Of a stretch of DNA of 64,000 bases, positions 34,446-47,947 are shown piece after piece. The notes under the pieces were generated by a model that was not told the origin of the DNA, did no database searches, and worked only from the letters and a program-made list of their open reading frames with translations. Source of the DNA: Diacronema lutheri (Eukaryota > Haptophyta > Pavlovophyceae > Pavlovales > Pavlovaceae). Every line of letters starts with the position of its first letter. Within the stretch, counting starts at the first letter, position 1. The DNA lies in contig JAGTXO010000017.1 in NCBI GenBank assembly GCA_019448385.1, positions 1-64,000 of the forward strand. Direction: 5' to 3'. The position numbers and the translations under genes are program-made.

Positions 34446-36373
34446 TTAGAGCGCGGCTGCAAGGGCCAGACTGACGCGCACACACGCCGCGCCGCTCGGC
34501 TGCAGCCGCAGGTGCACGCGGCCCGACGGCGCGGCAGTCGGCGCCAAGCTCGCGCCGCCGTCGAGCCCCACGGGCGCGGCCGCTGGCGCGGGCGCCGCGG
34601 CCGGCGGCGCCGCGGCCGGCAGCGCCGCTGCCGCCGGCGCGCTGGCGCGCGGGGGCGAGGGCGCTGGCTGCGCGTCGGCCATTGGCGAGGCGCGCGCGTG
34701 CGTCGGCGCCGCCGGCCGCTGGAGCGATCGCGGCGCGGTCGCACCGCCTGCGGCCTTGGCGTTCGCCGCGCACACGGCCGAGATGGCCGCGAGCAGCTCG
34801 GCGTGCAGCGCGCCCTCGCCGTCGTCGGCGCCGGCGCCGGCGGCCGCCGCGAGCGACGGCCCGGCGGCGGCGGCGCTCGCGGCCGCGGCCGCCGGCGCGC
34901 CGGGCGCGAGCGTGCCGAGCGGCGGGTGGGTGGGCTGCGCCGCGTCGAGGGCGAGGTCGTGCAGCCGGTCGTTGTGCCGCATCGCCGCGGAGAGCGCGAG
35001 GAGCCCGGCGATGCCAATCTCGTTACGGCGCAGGTCGAGGCGGCGAATGCGCGGGTTGCCCTCGAGGGCCTCGGCGATGGCGATCACCCCCTCCGCACCG
35101 AGCTGGCAGCTCGCGAGGCCGAGGGTGTGCAGCCGGCAGTTGACGCCTGCCCGCAACGGCGGCGCGAGCAATGGCGGCGCGAGCGATGGCGGCGCGAGCG
35201 ATGGCCACGTCCCGCCACAGAGCGCACGCGGCAGGTCACGCGGCGGTGGTGGCGGCGGTGGTGATGGCGGCGGCGGCGGAGGGCAGCGGCGGGCGCGCGC
35301 GCGCCGTGCGCGCCGGCGCGCGCCGCACCGAGGGCAGCCTTGAAGGCATCGGCGGCGGCGGCAGTCAGCTCGTTCTCGCCCAGGTCGAGCACCTCGAGGC
35401 CGCTGCCGCCCTCACGGCCGTACAGCGAGGGCGCGTGCCGCGCGCTCGCACCGTTGAGCCCAACTGACACGGCAAGCGCACACGCGCCGGCTGGCCCAAT
35501 CCGGTTGCCCCACAGGACGAGGCAGCCGAGAGTCCGGTTGGTCTCGAGCGCGGGCGCGAGCGCGGCCGCGCCCTCGTCGCCGAGCGCGTTGTGCCGCAGG
35601 TCGAGCGACGTGAGCGTGCGGTTGGCGACGAGCAGCCGCCCGAGTGCGGCCGCAGCGCGCACGCCGAGCGAATTCTCGTCGAGCGCCAGGTTGAGCACCG
35701 AGCTGCGTTGGCGGTTACACGGGTGATCAAGGGAAGCGGGGTGGGCTGTGTGAGAAGACCGGCCGCGAGAGCGAAGGGCGGGCGTGCGCGCGGAGCGCAT
35801 CCGGCGGGAGCGGCAAAAGACGTTACGCACGCACGCAGGCGCGCACGCGTTGCTCTGCAGGCCGTCAGCGAGCGCCTCGACGCCACGTGGGCCGAGATCG
35901 CAGTTGCCGAGCTGGAGCAGCTGCACGCGGCACAGCTCGGACGCGAGCGACGCGGCGAGGGGCTGGATCGGCGACCAGCCGAGCAACGATGGCCTGAGGG
36001 AATTGCCGCTCAGGTCGACGCACAGCAGGCTCGGCGAGAGCTCGAGCAAACGGCCGATGGGGCGGAGCTCGCGCAGGCCATTGTACCCGAGGTCGAGGCG
36101 GAAGACGGACGGGTGCCGCGCGAGAGCCTCGCACACCGCCTGCAGCCCCGCGTCGTGCAGCTCGCACGACTCGAGGCGGAGGACCGTCACGTCGCGGTCG
36201 CGGCTCAGCACGGCCGCGAGCGCCGCGCCGCCGCGGCGGCCAAGCGGCTGCTCGCAGGCGGCAAGCTCGATGAGCGGCGAGGGGCGAGCGAGCAGCTCCG
36301 AGACGTGCACGTTGGGCTCGCACCCCTCCGCGCCGCACGCCGCCAGGTAGACCTCCAGCCGCGTCTCCTCCAT
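34446..36373 (-). CDS. Leucine-rich repeat (RNI/NLRC-type) protein
   Basis: Model complement(join(34446-35146, 35329-35702, 35847-36373)), 533 residues; all introns are GT-AG with matching phases. Repeats of the ribonuclease-inhibitor type, about 28 residues each, run through exons 1-3. Examples are SVFRLDLGYNGL, LLQLGNCDLGPRGVEALADG, LTSLDLRHNALGDEGAAALA, LVLWGNRIGPAGACAL, LEVLDLGENELTAAAADAFK and LASCQLGAEGVIAIAEAL. Such horseshoe domains bind protein partners. No nucleotide-binding or kinase domain is present. The C-terminal quarter is Ala/Pro-rich and disordered. Start MEETRLEVYLAACG is the first ATG in the frame. The upstream 36,374-36,726 gap contains a long pyrimidine tract (36,645-36,720) and no gene. 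Function is unknown beyond protein binding. Confidence 0.85.
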
Positions 36374-36726
36374 GGGAGGAAGGACACTTTTCTAGTCGGC
36401 GTCTCTTCTCCCGCTGACTGTCTGTCTTGTTGGGCGGTTGGCCTAAAGGTGGCAATCCCGAGCCCGTGAGGCAAACTGTCTCACTCTCACGTCTGCGATG
36501 AGTTCGTTGAATGCGCAACGCATGCGGCCAAACCGTAGGGCGTAGGCAAAGGCCACCCGCCGCGCTTTCACGCGTCGCACTGCCGAGCGGCGAGCGCGCG
36601 CCCTCGCAGCCTGCGAACGGGCAAGCCGCGCGACGCGGCCGCGCTGCCCCCCCTCCCCCTCCCCCCCGCGCTTTTCTTTCCCCCTTCCCCTCCCCTTCCC
36701 CCCTTCCCCTCCCCTTCCCCTTGCGC

Positions 36727-38277
36727 TCAGAGCGCGCGCTCGTCGCCGCCGTCCGCAGCGACGAGCGGCACGCGGCACGCCGTCGCGCGCACGCGCCCAT
36801 CTGCGCGCAGCCGCAGCGCACGCGCGCCACCGGCCACGCCGCTGATGGCGATGGTGGCGACGAGCGCACCCGCCGCCGCGCCGAGCGCAAAGGGAGCCGC
36901 CCATGGCTGCGCGCGCTCGCGTGCCGTGCGAAGGAGCGTCGGAGGCTCCCGCGCGGCGGGTGGCGTCGGCTCGGCGGGGATGGCCGCCTGCCCGCCCGTG
37001 GCGCTATCCGCACTGTCGTTCCGGCGGTCGGCAGCGGGCACGGCGAGCGGGGGCGCAACGGGCACGAGCAATGGAGGTCGGTATGGCGGGAGGGTCACCT
37101 GGCCTGGCGCCATCACAAGGGCGGGCGGTTGCGGGAAGCGGTCGTATCCCACGGACTGCAGCCACCAGTCCGGGTAGGGCAGCACAACCTGTTGCAACGT
37201 GGGGGCGGGCGCGGCGCGCAGCGAGGGCGGGAGCGGCCGCGGCGCGCGTGAGACGCGGCGCACGGCGGGCGGGCGGGCAGCGGCAGCGGCGAGGGGGGGG
37301 GGGGGGGGGCAGCACAGCGCCGACGGTTACGGCCCGCTCGGCAGTCGGCGCGGTGCCGCGCACCTCCAGGTTTGAGCCGGGCTGGACGACGTGGTTGAGG
37401 TAACCCGAGCGGAAGCGGAGCATGAGCTGCCCGAAGAGGTCAACCCACCGCCCGATCCCCTCCGCCCAATGCGCCTCGACGGACGCGGCCACCTCGCTCA
37501 ACGCAGCGGCGCGCGCGGTCTCATTCGCATCGGCGCGCGCGGCGGCGATGTGCGCCTCAAAGCGCAGCGCGCGTGCGGCGGAGAGCTTCTCCCAGTCGGC
37601 CTGCGCCTCGGCCACCTGTCGGAAAGGGGAGCGATGGCGGCGGGGCGATGGCGGCGGGGCGATGGCGGCGGGGCGATGGCGGCGGGGCGCGGCAGCGGCG
37701 CGTGCGCTCAGCCGCCGCCATCGCTGCGCCTCCGCTCGCGCGGCCGGCGCGCGGCGCGTGCGCGCGTGGCGATCTGTGCGCGCACAAGGGGCTGCATATA
37801 TCTGTAGTTGAGGTCCATCACGTATTTGACCGGGTTGACAGCCCACCACGCGGACTGCGAGGGCTCGAAGGCGGCCTCGTTGGCGATGCGCAACGCGCTG
37901 GGCACGGCGGCGAGCGCAGGCAGCAGCGGCGAGAAGAAGGAGGCGTGCGGCGTGTCCGCGCCAAACCAGACGACGCTCTCCCCGCCGCCGCGCTCGTGCG
38001 CCGCCGAGCCGCCGCCGCCGCCGTCGCCCGCGCGCTGCTGTGCGCGGGCGTCGACCTGCTCTGCCGCAGCCCCGGCCTCGCCCCCGGCGTCGCGCTCGGC
38101 TCGGCCCGGCACGGCGACAAAGGCGAAGAGCGTGCGGTGCATCGAGATGGCGCGCTCCCACGCGCCGGTCACGCCGCCCTTGCGTGCACCAGCGTAACGG
38201 TTGGGCGTGCCCCACGGGCCCGAGGCGAGGCCGCGCGTCAGGTCGTAGGGCGTACCCTCGTAGTGGTCGCTACCGGG

Positions 38278-38319
<42 letters not shown>

Positions 38320-40013
38320 CGCAGCACGGGCCTGGGTGCACGCACGCGTCGCGACGGAGGCGGCGTGGGGCAGCCGCGGGCGTGGCAACGGCACGCACCG
38401 ATGTATGGCGACAAGCCGCTGCGCAGTGAGCGGCTTCTCCGCCTTGACTGAGAAGGGGTAGGCGGGGCGGGTGGGGATGTGCCCGGCTGTTGGGTCCAGG
38501 TGCAGCGCGGGTGCGACGAGATCGAAAACGCGCCAGATCCTCCGCCCAGTGTAGTAGCGGTTCACCTGCAGCTCAGTCACGTCAGTTGGCTCGTACCCAA
38601 AGGCGGCGGTAAAGTCGAACGGACCATCTGCGGGCTGCGCGGGCGCGCCCGCCTCCTTGCCGCGCGCGTACTCGCCGCCGTCCGAGCTCGCCGCGGTCGT
38701 CGGACTTGGCGACGTGCTCGGCGACGACCCGCCATAGAAGCCGTTACGCCGTGCAACATCGATAGCATTTTCCGAGCGCATGCACCAATCGGGGCCCGCC
38801 TCGCAGCTGCGGATCACAAAGTTGTTTGCCACCACCGCAAGCTGCGGGCCGTGTGTCGCGCGGCGTGCGGCGTGCGGCGGGGTGAGCGGGGGTGAGCGGG
38901 GGTGGGGGGTGGGAGGGGAGGGAGGCACGCGGCTGCGGCTGCGCGGTGGCCGCGCCGGCGCGCGCGCGCGTCGCGGGGCCGCGCGCGCAGCCACGCCGCC
39001 ACCCCCCTCATCCGCGCACAGCCGCGCCGCACCTCGTCGTCGGGCACGCGCTGCGCTGCCCAAACGGCGGAGGAGGCCGTGTCGTCGGGCGCGACGTGGA
39101 AGACCCACGCCTCGCCGCTCACGCGGTCGGCGATGGTGAGCGCCTCGCCGGCCTCGGAGAGCTCGCGACCCTCCCACGGCACGGGCGAGGGCGGCGGCGG
39201 CGGCGCGCCGGCCGCCGCCGACTGCGCGGCCGGCTGGGCGGCTGGCGCGGGCGCGGGCGTGCCGTACTTGGTGCCGTACGCTGCGGCGCCTCCGTAGAAG
39301 CCATACTGCACGGCCAGGTCGCCCATCGTGCGGATGGCGCAGCGCGCGCTCGCGCAACGCTCGAGCGCCACCTTGGACAGCTCCTCGATGCCGAAGAGCG
39401 CCGAGCCGTTGTTCACGCCGCGCGGAGCGGCGCCAAACTTTGCCGAGCAGGTGCTCTCGCCCATCGCCAGCCCGGCCTCGTTAGCCATCCCGTAGTCGGC
39501 GTCGATGTAGCCGTACGTCGAGGGCACCTGCGGGATGTAGCCGAGCGGCACGTACCACCCCTCCTCGAGCACGTGACCCGCCGGCAGCGCGTCGCGCGAA
39601 TAGTCCGCCGAGCGCTCGGGCGCGATCAGCCGCGGGAACGTGCCGACGGACAGGTAGACGGGCCGCATCGAGCCGGGGGCGTGCGTCTTGCCCGCAACGC
39701 GCACGACGCGGATGTCCGCCGCGCCGCCCGAATCGTCCGAGTGCGTCACCATCGGCGAGCCGCTCGTCGATGCGCGCCTGCCCACCGCGATCGAGGTGCA
39801 CGCCAGCGCGCGCTGCGCGCGCCGAGCGCGCGCGCGCCGTGGGCCGGGGGGGGAGGGGAGGCGGTGGCGGTCAATGGTGCGGATGTCGCGCACGGCACGT
39901 GTGCGCGCTACTTGCGCGCGCCACGCCTAGCTCACCGGCGCGTGCATCAGCGCGGCGATCGCGACGACGAGCGCGAGGGAGCCCGCTTTCGTCATGCCGA
40001 CGACCGATGCCAT
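36727..40013 (-). CDS. Peptidase family C69 dipeptidase with signal peptide and C-terminal membrane anchor
   Basis: Six-exon model complement(join(36727-37188, 37364-37615, 37786-38269, 38399-38841, 39033-39812, 39936-40013)), 832 residues; every phase matches. Exon 1 encodes a signal peptide (MASVVGMTKAGSLALVVAIA). Exon 2 opens with ACTSIAVGRRASTSGSPMV, where the Cys is the expected N-terminal nucleophile of C69 dipeptidases. Family blocks follow: MVTHSDDSGGAADIRVVRVA, YGYIDADYGMANEAGLAMGE, EAWVFHVAPDDT, AVVANNFVIRS, and IHRDHYEGTPYDLTRG across an exon junction. The catalytic domain is followed by PYPDWWLQSVGYDRFPQ. The last exon ends with a hydrophobic segment (PFALGAAAGALVATIAISG) and a short tail. 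A type I membrane protein of the secretory or lysosome-like pathway is inferred. The intron at 38270-38398 contains a 39-bp G run, and that at 37616-37785 a tandem repeat. Confidence 0.88.
37627..37690. repeat. Intronic 14-bp tandem repeat
   Basis: About four copies of GATGGCGGCGGGGC lie inside intron 4 of the dipeptidase gene. Confidence 0.85.
38281..38319. repeat. Intronic poly-G run (poly-C in the dipeptidase pre-mRNA)
   Basis: 39 consecutive G on the plus strand. In the sense of the minus-strand dipeptidase gene this is a poly-C tract ending about 11 nt before the AG of the 38270 acceptor. Confidence 0.95.
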
Positions 40014-40114
40014 CGATCGTGCGCCAACCGACCCGAAACGGCGAAACGTCACTCCGACTCTGACCGGACAATACTTACTTGCCCCGAAAAGACGCGTCAG
40101 TTTGCGGCCCTCGC

Positions 40115-40592
40115 TCAGTGGCCGCTGCCGCCGCCTCCACCGCCGCCACTGCCGCCTGGCGGGGGCGCACCTGCGTGCCAGGGCCGTTGCGCGCAGTCGT
40201 ACTGCTCGTACTGCTGCTCGTACTGTTGCTCGTACTGCTGCTCGTACTGCTGCTCGTACTGCTGCTCGTACGGCGGCTCGTACTGCGGCTGGCCGGCGCA
40301 CGGGTGCGGTGGCGGCGCGGCGCACAGCATTGGCTGCGCGCCATGCAACACGCCGCCTCCGCACGTGCACGCGCCGCAGCCGCCGCCGCCGCCCATCGCG
40401 TAGGGCGAGCAGTGCACGCCGCCCTGCGCGCACTGTGCGTACGCACCCGACTGTGCGTACGCTCCCGACTGTGCGTGCGCGTGGTGGTGCAACTGGGGCT
40501 GTGAGACACAGGCCAGGCCGCCTCCGCTGCCTCCGATCAGGTAGCAGCCTCGCGCCGCCATCTGCTGCCGCTGCTGCGCCTGCGCCGCCATG

Positions 40593-40636
<44 letters not shown>

Positions 40637-42085
40637 CTGCTGTGCCTGTGCCTGCGGCTGCGGCTGCTGCGCGTAGCCGTGCGGCTGTGCGCACAGCGAG
40701 GAGGCGGCGGCGCTGCAGCAGCCGTGCGCGTGGCAGCAGGCGGCATGCGGTTGCGCCGGCAGCGATGGCGGCAGCGATGGCGGCTGTGGCTGCGCGCAGA
40801 TGCGGCACGCGCCACCTGCCGCGGCGACGCAAAAGCCGTTCGGCCCGCAGCCAGCGGCGGCACCTCCGCCCACGCCCGGCACCCCACCCGGCCCGCACTG
40901 CGTGTAACCGTCAATCCCGCCGCCATGGCCGCGCGGTGCGTTGCACACGGGGCCACCGCCGCCGTAGAGGGCGGCGGTGGCGGCGGCCGGCGGCGGCGGC
41001 TGCCCGCCGGCCACGCCGCCGCCGCCGTGCGCACACTGCTGCGCGCCGTGCGCCACCGGCTGCGCGCTGCCTCCGGCCGCGCCGCTGGCTGGCGCGCGCG
41101 CCGGCACGGCTGGCGAGGCGGAGGCGGAGGCAGAGGCGGCGGCGGCGGCGGAGGCGCGCGCGGGGTCGCCGCCGGCGAGCGGGCCGTTGGCGACGGGCGG
41201 CTGCGGCTGCGGCGCGGCGTTGGGCGGCAGTGCGGGCGGAGGCTTGGCAGCCTCGTCGGCCGTGGGCCCACCGGCCCTGCCGCTGCCACGCGCGCCGCCG
41301 CGCGCGCGGCCGGCTCCGCCGCGGCCGCGCGCGCCGCCACGCGCACCGCGAGCGGCGCCGCCGTCGGCGGCGGCGGGCGCGGCGACGCCACGCCCGCGGC
41401 CGCGCGCGCTGCCGCCGCGCCCGCCCGTCGCACCGCCGCCAGCGCCGCCGCCGCCGTCCATCGCGACCGCCCCCGCGCCCGCGTCGGCGCCACGGCCGCC
41501 TTCCTCTGTCGCAGCCGCGGCCGCGGCCGCCGCCGCCTCGGCCGCGCGCTCGGCCTTGGCGGCGGCGCGCGCGCGCGCCGCCTCCGCCGCCTTCGCCTTG
41601 GCCTGCCGCGCGCGCGCCGCCGCCATCTCGCCGAGCGCCTCGAGCGCACCGTCCGGCACGCCCTCGTCAACGCCCTCACCCGCGCCCAAGAATTGAAAAG
41701 CGGACGCTGCGGTCAGCGACAGATCGAGGGCACTCGGCGCGGCCACGAGCGACGGCGCGAGCGGGGGCAGCGATGGAGCACTCAAGGCACCGCCGCCGCC
41801 GCCGCCGCCGCCGGCGGCGGCCGCGGTCGCGGCTGCGCCAGCTGCCTTGCCCGCCGCGCCTCCCGTGCCCGTGCGCTGCGCCTTGGCAGGGCGCGCACCC
41901 GACGGCTCCGCGCCGCCGCCCGCCGCGCCGGCGTCGCCGCCGCCGGCCGCGCCGGCCGGCGGTGCGCCGACCGCCACGCCGGCGTCGCGCGCCTTCTTGC
42001 CGGCCGCGCGCTTGGCCATCGCAGCCGATGTTCCGCTCGCGCCGCCGCCCGCCGCGCCGCCCTTGCCCGCCTTGCCGCCCGCGCT

Positions 42086-42124
<39 letters not shown>

Positions 42125-43219
42125 GCGTTTGCCGGCCGCCTGCGCGTCCGGCGCGGTCGCGTCGCCGGCGGCCGCGGCGTTGCTGTCGATTGCGGCGGCC
42201 TGCCTACGCAGCGTGTACTCCGCGAAACGGTTGGGCCGCACGATGGGCGCGAGCTCCTCCTCCGCCGCCGCCGCCTCCGCCGCCGCCGCCGCCTCAGCCG
42301 CCGCCTCCGCCGCCGCCGTCGGCGGCGGCGGCAGCGGCTGGCCGACGCCCGCACCCGCGCCCTCCGCGGCCAGCGGCGCTTGCCGCGCGGCCCACGCGTC
42401 GGGCGGCGGCCAGCGCGACAGCTCGGCGGGCGGGAGAAGCTCGCTCACCGTGACAAGCCGCTCCGCCCAGCCGCCATCGTCCAGCATGGCCGCCGTCGGC
42501 TCGCCGCCGTCGGCCGCGGTGGGCGCGCCCGCGGCCACGCCCGCGTCGAGCGCGCGCGCGGACGCGGCAACGGCGGCCTGCTCGCGCCAGAAGGAGGGCA
42601 GGTCGATTTGCGCAACGGACGCCTCGCGGGCCGCCGCTACGCCCGACGCGCCGCTGCCGTCCGCGCCGCCGTCCGCGCCGCCTTCCACGCCACCTTCCGC
42701 ATCGCCGCCAGCACCGTCCGCGCCGCCGCCACACGCGTCGCGCCGCTCGCCCTCGCGCGCGCACGCGCGCCGCAACCCGTGCGCCTCGCTCGCCGCTCGA
42801 AATGTCGACGCTGGTCGCCGCTCGCCCGCCGCCTCCGCCGCGTCGGCGGCGGCGTCGGCGTCCACGGGCGGAGCGGTGCGGTGTGGCGGCGGCAGCTGCG
42901 CGCGGAAGAGGAGCGCCGCGACACGCAGCAGCTGACCGACTGCAGGCGGTTCGAGCACGGCGCGCGCGAGCTCGGGCACGCGCGCCGCGCTCGCGCCCGT
43001 CCGCGGCGTGAGCGTGCCCGCGAGGTCGCCACACAGCGCAAGGCTGGCTCGCGCGGCCGCGAGCGGGCGGCCCTCGGCGCAGCCACCCACGCCGGCCGCG
43101 CCGAGCGCGGCGACAACCTGGCGCGGCGGCGGCGGCTCGGCCAAAATGCCACGCGCGGCGGCGGCAGCGGCGGAGAGCACGCGCGGCGACGTGCCGCACC
43201 CGCGTCCGCCGCCGCCGCT

Positions 43220-43264
<45 letters not shown>

Positions 43265-45850
43265 GCCGCCGTCCGCAGCGTCCGCGCGCTGCGGCCGGGC
43301 GAGGTGGGCCAAGGCCGCGCGCGTGGCCGCGTGCACGCTCAGCTCCCGCGAGGCGACGAGGTCATCGTGCGTCCGCACGAGCTCGCCAAGCCGAGCCGCG
43401 TCGCCCGACTGCGCAGCCAGTCGGCCGGCGCCAAGCCGAGCCGCGCTGGCTACGTCGCCGCCCGCGCCGCCCGCGCCAGCCGCGCCCGTCCCCGTGGCGC
43501 CGCCCGCGCCGCCCACGCCGCCGCCGGGGCGCGGTGACGTTGGCTCCGCCGCGCGCTTGCGGCCCGACGTGCGCGCGGCCGGCGGCGCGCCATCAGCCGA
43601 CTCGCCGCCGGCCGCGCCCGGCGTCCGCCGCTCGCGCGCGCGCGCACCGGCGGCCACCGCCGCCGCCTTGCGCCCTGCGGCGAGCAACGCGACGCATGGC
43701 GGCGGCGGCTCCGCGGCGGGGCGGCGCGTGAGGAGATGAGCTGATGCCTCGGCGGAGGCGGCGGCGGAGGCGCCGCCGTCGTCGCCCGCCTCGGCGACGT
43801 AGCCGTAGCTGCCCGCCCTGTCTGCGCCATCCCTCGCCTCGCCCTTCCCCTCCTTCTCCCGCTCGGCAGCCATCGCCCGCCATCCCAGCTCGCACTGCTC
43901 AGCGCTGCGCCCGCCCAGCGATGGGCGCGGCAACGCGACGAGCGAATGGGCGGCGAGCTCCCACGAGTCGACGCCCCACGCCTGGCGCCGCGCCGGCGGT
44001 CGAGCGGGCGGGGCACGCTCGGACGGGCGCATGTCAAATCCAGCGGCGTGAGGCGAGGCGACGGCGTCGGTGCAGGGCGCAGCCGGTGCAGGGCGCAGCC
44101 GGTGCAGGGCGCAGCCGGTGCAGGGCGCAGCCGGTGGAGGGCGCAGCCGGTGCAGGGCGCAGCCGGTGCAGGGCGCAGCCGGTGCAGGGCGCAGCCGGTG
44201 CAGGGCGCAGCCGGTGCAGGGCGCAGCCGGTGTAGGGCGCAGCCGGTGCAGGGCGCAGCCGGTGCAGGGCGCAGCCGGTGCAGGGCGCAGCCGGTGCAGG
44301 GCCGGTGCAGGGCGCAGCCGGTGCAGGGCGCAGCCGGTGCATGGCGCAGCCGGTGCAGGGCGCAGCCGGTGCAGGGCGCAGCCGGTGTAGGGCGCAGCCG
44401 GTGCAGGGCGCAGCCGGTGCAGGGCGCAGCCGGTGCAGGGCGCAGCCGGTGCAGGGCGCAGCCGGTGCAGGGCGCAGCCGGTGCAGGGCGCAGCCGGTGC
44501 AGGGCGCAGCCGGTGCAGGGCGCAGCCGGTGCAGGGCGCAGCCGGTGCAGGGCGCAGCCGGTGCAGGGCGCAGCCGGTGCAGGGCGCAGCCGGTGTAGGG
44601 CGCAGCCGGTGCAGGGCGCAGCCGGTGTAGGGCGCAGCCGGTGCAGGGCGCAGCCGGTGCAGGGCGCAGCCGGTGCAGGGCGCAGCCGGTGCAGGGCGCA
44701 GCCGGTGCAGGGCCGGTGTAGGGCGCAGGCGGTGCAGGGCGCAGCCGGTGCAGGGCGCAGGGCGCAGCCGGTGCAGGGCGCAGCCGGTGCAGGGCCGGTG
44801 CAGGGCGCAGCCGGTGCAGGGCGCAGCCGGTGCAGGGCGCAGCCGGTGTAGGGCGCAGCCGGTGCAGGGCGCAGCCGGTGCAGGGCGCAGTCGGTGCAGG
44901 GCGCAGCCGGTGCAGGGCGCAGCCGGTGCAGGGCGCAGCCGGTGCAGGGCGCAGCCGGTGCAGGGCGCAGCCGGTGCAGGGCGCAGCCGGTGCAGGGCGC
45001 AGCCGGTGCAGGGCGCAGCCGGTGCAGGGCGCAGCCGGTGCAGGGCGCAGCCGGTGCAGGGCGCAGCCGGTGCAGGGCGCAGCCGGTGCAGGGCGCAGCC
45101 GGTGCAGGGCCGGTGCAGGGCGCAGCCGGTGCAGGGCGCAGCCGGTGCAGGGCGCAGTCGGTGCAGGGCGCAGCCGGTGCAGGGCGCAGCCGGTGCAGGG
45201 CGCAGCCGGTGCAGGGCGCAGCCGGTGCAGGGCGCAGCCGGTGCAGGGCGCAGCCGGTGCAGGGCGCAGCCGGTGCAACGCGCGCAGCCGGCGCGCCGCT
45301 GCGCGTGCCGCCCCGCGGCGCCGCGCACCGCCGCGCTACGCAGCGCCGCGGCGCGGCGCCGCGCCGCGCCGCGGGGCGCCGCGGGGCGGGGCGGGGCGGG
45401 GCCGGGCCGCGCAACGTGGCGTGCACCGCGCGTGGCGCGCATTGCGTTCCATCGCCACGCACCTGCACGTGCCGCTGAAGGAAGGCGAGCTCCGACGCCG
45501 TCAGCGGGGACGACGCGGCCGGTGCGGCTGCGAGCGCCGCGCGCCGCGCCGCGCTCAGCGCCGTGGACGCGCCGACGTGCGCGCCGCCCGCCATCGGCCT
45601 GCGCGCGAAAAGTCCCTCGCCCGCGCGCCGCGCGCTGCCGCCGTAGCCCGCCTCGTCATCATCATCATCATCGCCAAACCCATCGGCTGTCCGTTTGCGC
45701 TTGGCCGCTCCGCCCTTGGCCTTGGCCGCCATCAGCCGCGAGCGCGCGAGCTTGTCGCGCTGCTCCTTGCTCTGCTTGTGCGAGAGCAGCCCGCCGCCCC
45801 CCGCCAGCTGCACGCGGAGCCGGCAGTGCGAAGCGAAGGAAAAGGGGCAA

Positions 45851-45891
<41 letters not shown>

Positions 45892-46381
45892 GGCGGCAGG
45901 GCGGGCGCGCGTGAGCGCACGGCGCGGCGTGCGATGCGCACAGCCCGCGCCGGGCAGCGCAGCGCAGAGCGGCGCATTGGACGGGCGCCGCTCGGCACGG
46001 GGGCAGCGCAGTGCGCGCAATGCACGCCGCGGTGGCAGTGGTAACGGCGGTGGTAACGGCGGTGGTAACGGCGGTGGTCACGGTGCGCGCACCGTCTCCT
46101 CCTCCAGGCGGCGCTTCGGCTTGACCGGCCGTCCCGACCGGCCGGAGAAGCGGAGCGGCGGCTCCGCCGAACCGTTCGCCCCCCCGTCGCCATCAGCGCC
46201 AGCCAGCAGCTCCTCCCAGCCGCCGTCCGACCACGCCTCATCCTCCGCCTCAAAGTCGTTCGCCGCGCACGCCACACCACTGCCACTGCCGCGTGCCACC
46301 TTGCCGCCACCGCCGCCGCCACTGGCCGCGCTCGTCGCCGCCCACTTGAGCGGCCGACGTGCGGCCGAACCGGGTTCGCCA

Positions 46382-46431
<50 letters not shown>

Positions 46432-47884
46432 CGCGTCGGCGTCGGCGTCGCCCGCGGACGTGCGATGGCCGCGCCCCTTTTTAATCCTGGCGGCCTTTGC
46501 GGCGGCGCGCTGCTCCTTTTTCGACTTTGCGCTCATCCGGCGGCCATCGTGCGCGCCGCCATCGTCCGAATCGCCAGCGTCGCCCGGCGTGGGCAGGGCC
46601 AGGCCTGCGGCGGGGCGTGCACGCGGGCGGGCGGGCGGTCGGGCGGGTGGGCGGGCGCGCGCGCGCGCGGCGGGTGGCGGGAGAGCGTCATCGCAACCCG
46701 GCCAGCAGCGCACGCGATGGGGAACCCTTTGGCCTTTCGCAACCCGGCCAGCAGCGCACGCGATGGGGAACCCTTTGGCCTTTCGCAACCCGGCCAGCAG
46801 CGCACGCGATGGGGAACCCTTTGGCCTTTCGCAACCCGGCCAGCAGCGCACGCGATGGGGAACCCTTTGGCCTTTCGCAACCCGGCCAGCAGCGCACGCG
46901 ATGGGGAACCCTTTGGCCTTTCGCAACCCGGCCAGCAGCGCACGCGATGGGGAACCCTTTGGCCTTTCGCAACCCGGCCAGCAGCGCACGCGATGGGGAA
47001 CCCTTTGGCCTTTCGCAACCCGGCCAGCAGCGCACGCGATGGGGAACCCTTTGGCCTTTCGCAACCCGGCCAGCAGCGCACGCGATGGGGAACCCTTTGG
47101 CCTTTCGCAACCCGGCCAGCAGCGCACGCGATGGGGAACCCTTTGGCCTTTCGCAACCCGGCCAGCAGCGCACGCGATGGGGAACCCTTTGGCCTTTCGC
47201 AACCCGGCCAGCAGCGCACGCGATGGGGAACCCTTTGGCCTTTCGCAACCCGGCCAGCAGCGCACGCGATGGGGAACCCTTTGGCCTTTCGCAACCCGGC
47301 CAGCAGCGCACGCGATGGGGAACCCTTTGGCCTTTCGCAACCCGGCCAGCAGCGCACGCGATGGGGAACCCTTTGGCCTTTCGCAACCCGGCCAGCAGCG
47401 CACGCGCCGCCACAGTCGGACGCGCGTTGCGATAGGCCAACGGGTTCTCCATCGTGACCACCCCCACCACCCCCCTTTTTAAGCTCACCCGCATCGTTGA
47501 GCAGTTTGAGCTCCAAAGCCGCGAGGTCCGCCGTGTTCTCCAGGCCCCTCGCATTCTGCTGGAGCAAGTAGTGGATTGTGTGCAGCGATGGGTTGTACGC
47601 GTCTCCATCCTCGCCCTCCTCGCCCTCGCCGCCGTCAGCTGCGCCCCTGCCGCTCGCGCGCGTGTAGAGCAACTCGTCGTCCTCGTCGTTGCGCGCCTCC
47701 TCCTGCTGCTTGATGCGGTACAGCTGCGTCAGCTCCCACGCCTGCTCGTCCTGCAACAGCTCCGCGCCCACCGCCGTCGGTGCGTCGACCACCTTGGCCA
47801 CCTCCTCCAAAAAGCGCAAAGCGTACCTGCGCGCGTGGGAGCGGCAGGCGGGCGTGGGCGGCGTGAGCCAGTGGGAAGGAGGAT

Positions 47885-47947
<63 letters not shown>

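Noticed and set aside
44034-45442. Long ORFs encoding repeated [16 protein letters not shown] or [13 protein letters not shown] peptides on both strands
   Set aside because: They are translations of the 16-bp intronic minisatellite, which has no stop codon in most frames. The flanking exons splice over it with matching phase.
46691-47410. Regular 46-bp repeats considered as a CRISPR array or coding repeat
   Set aside because: Units are directly tandem with no unique spacers, the context is a eukaryotic intron, and the exons on both sides join in phase without it.
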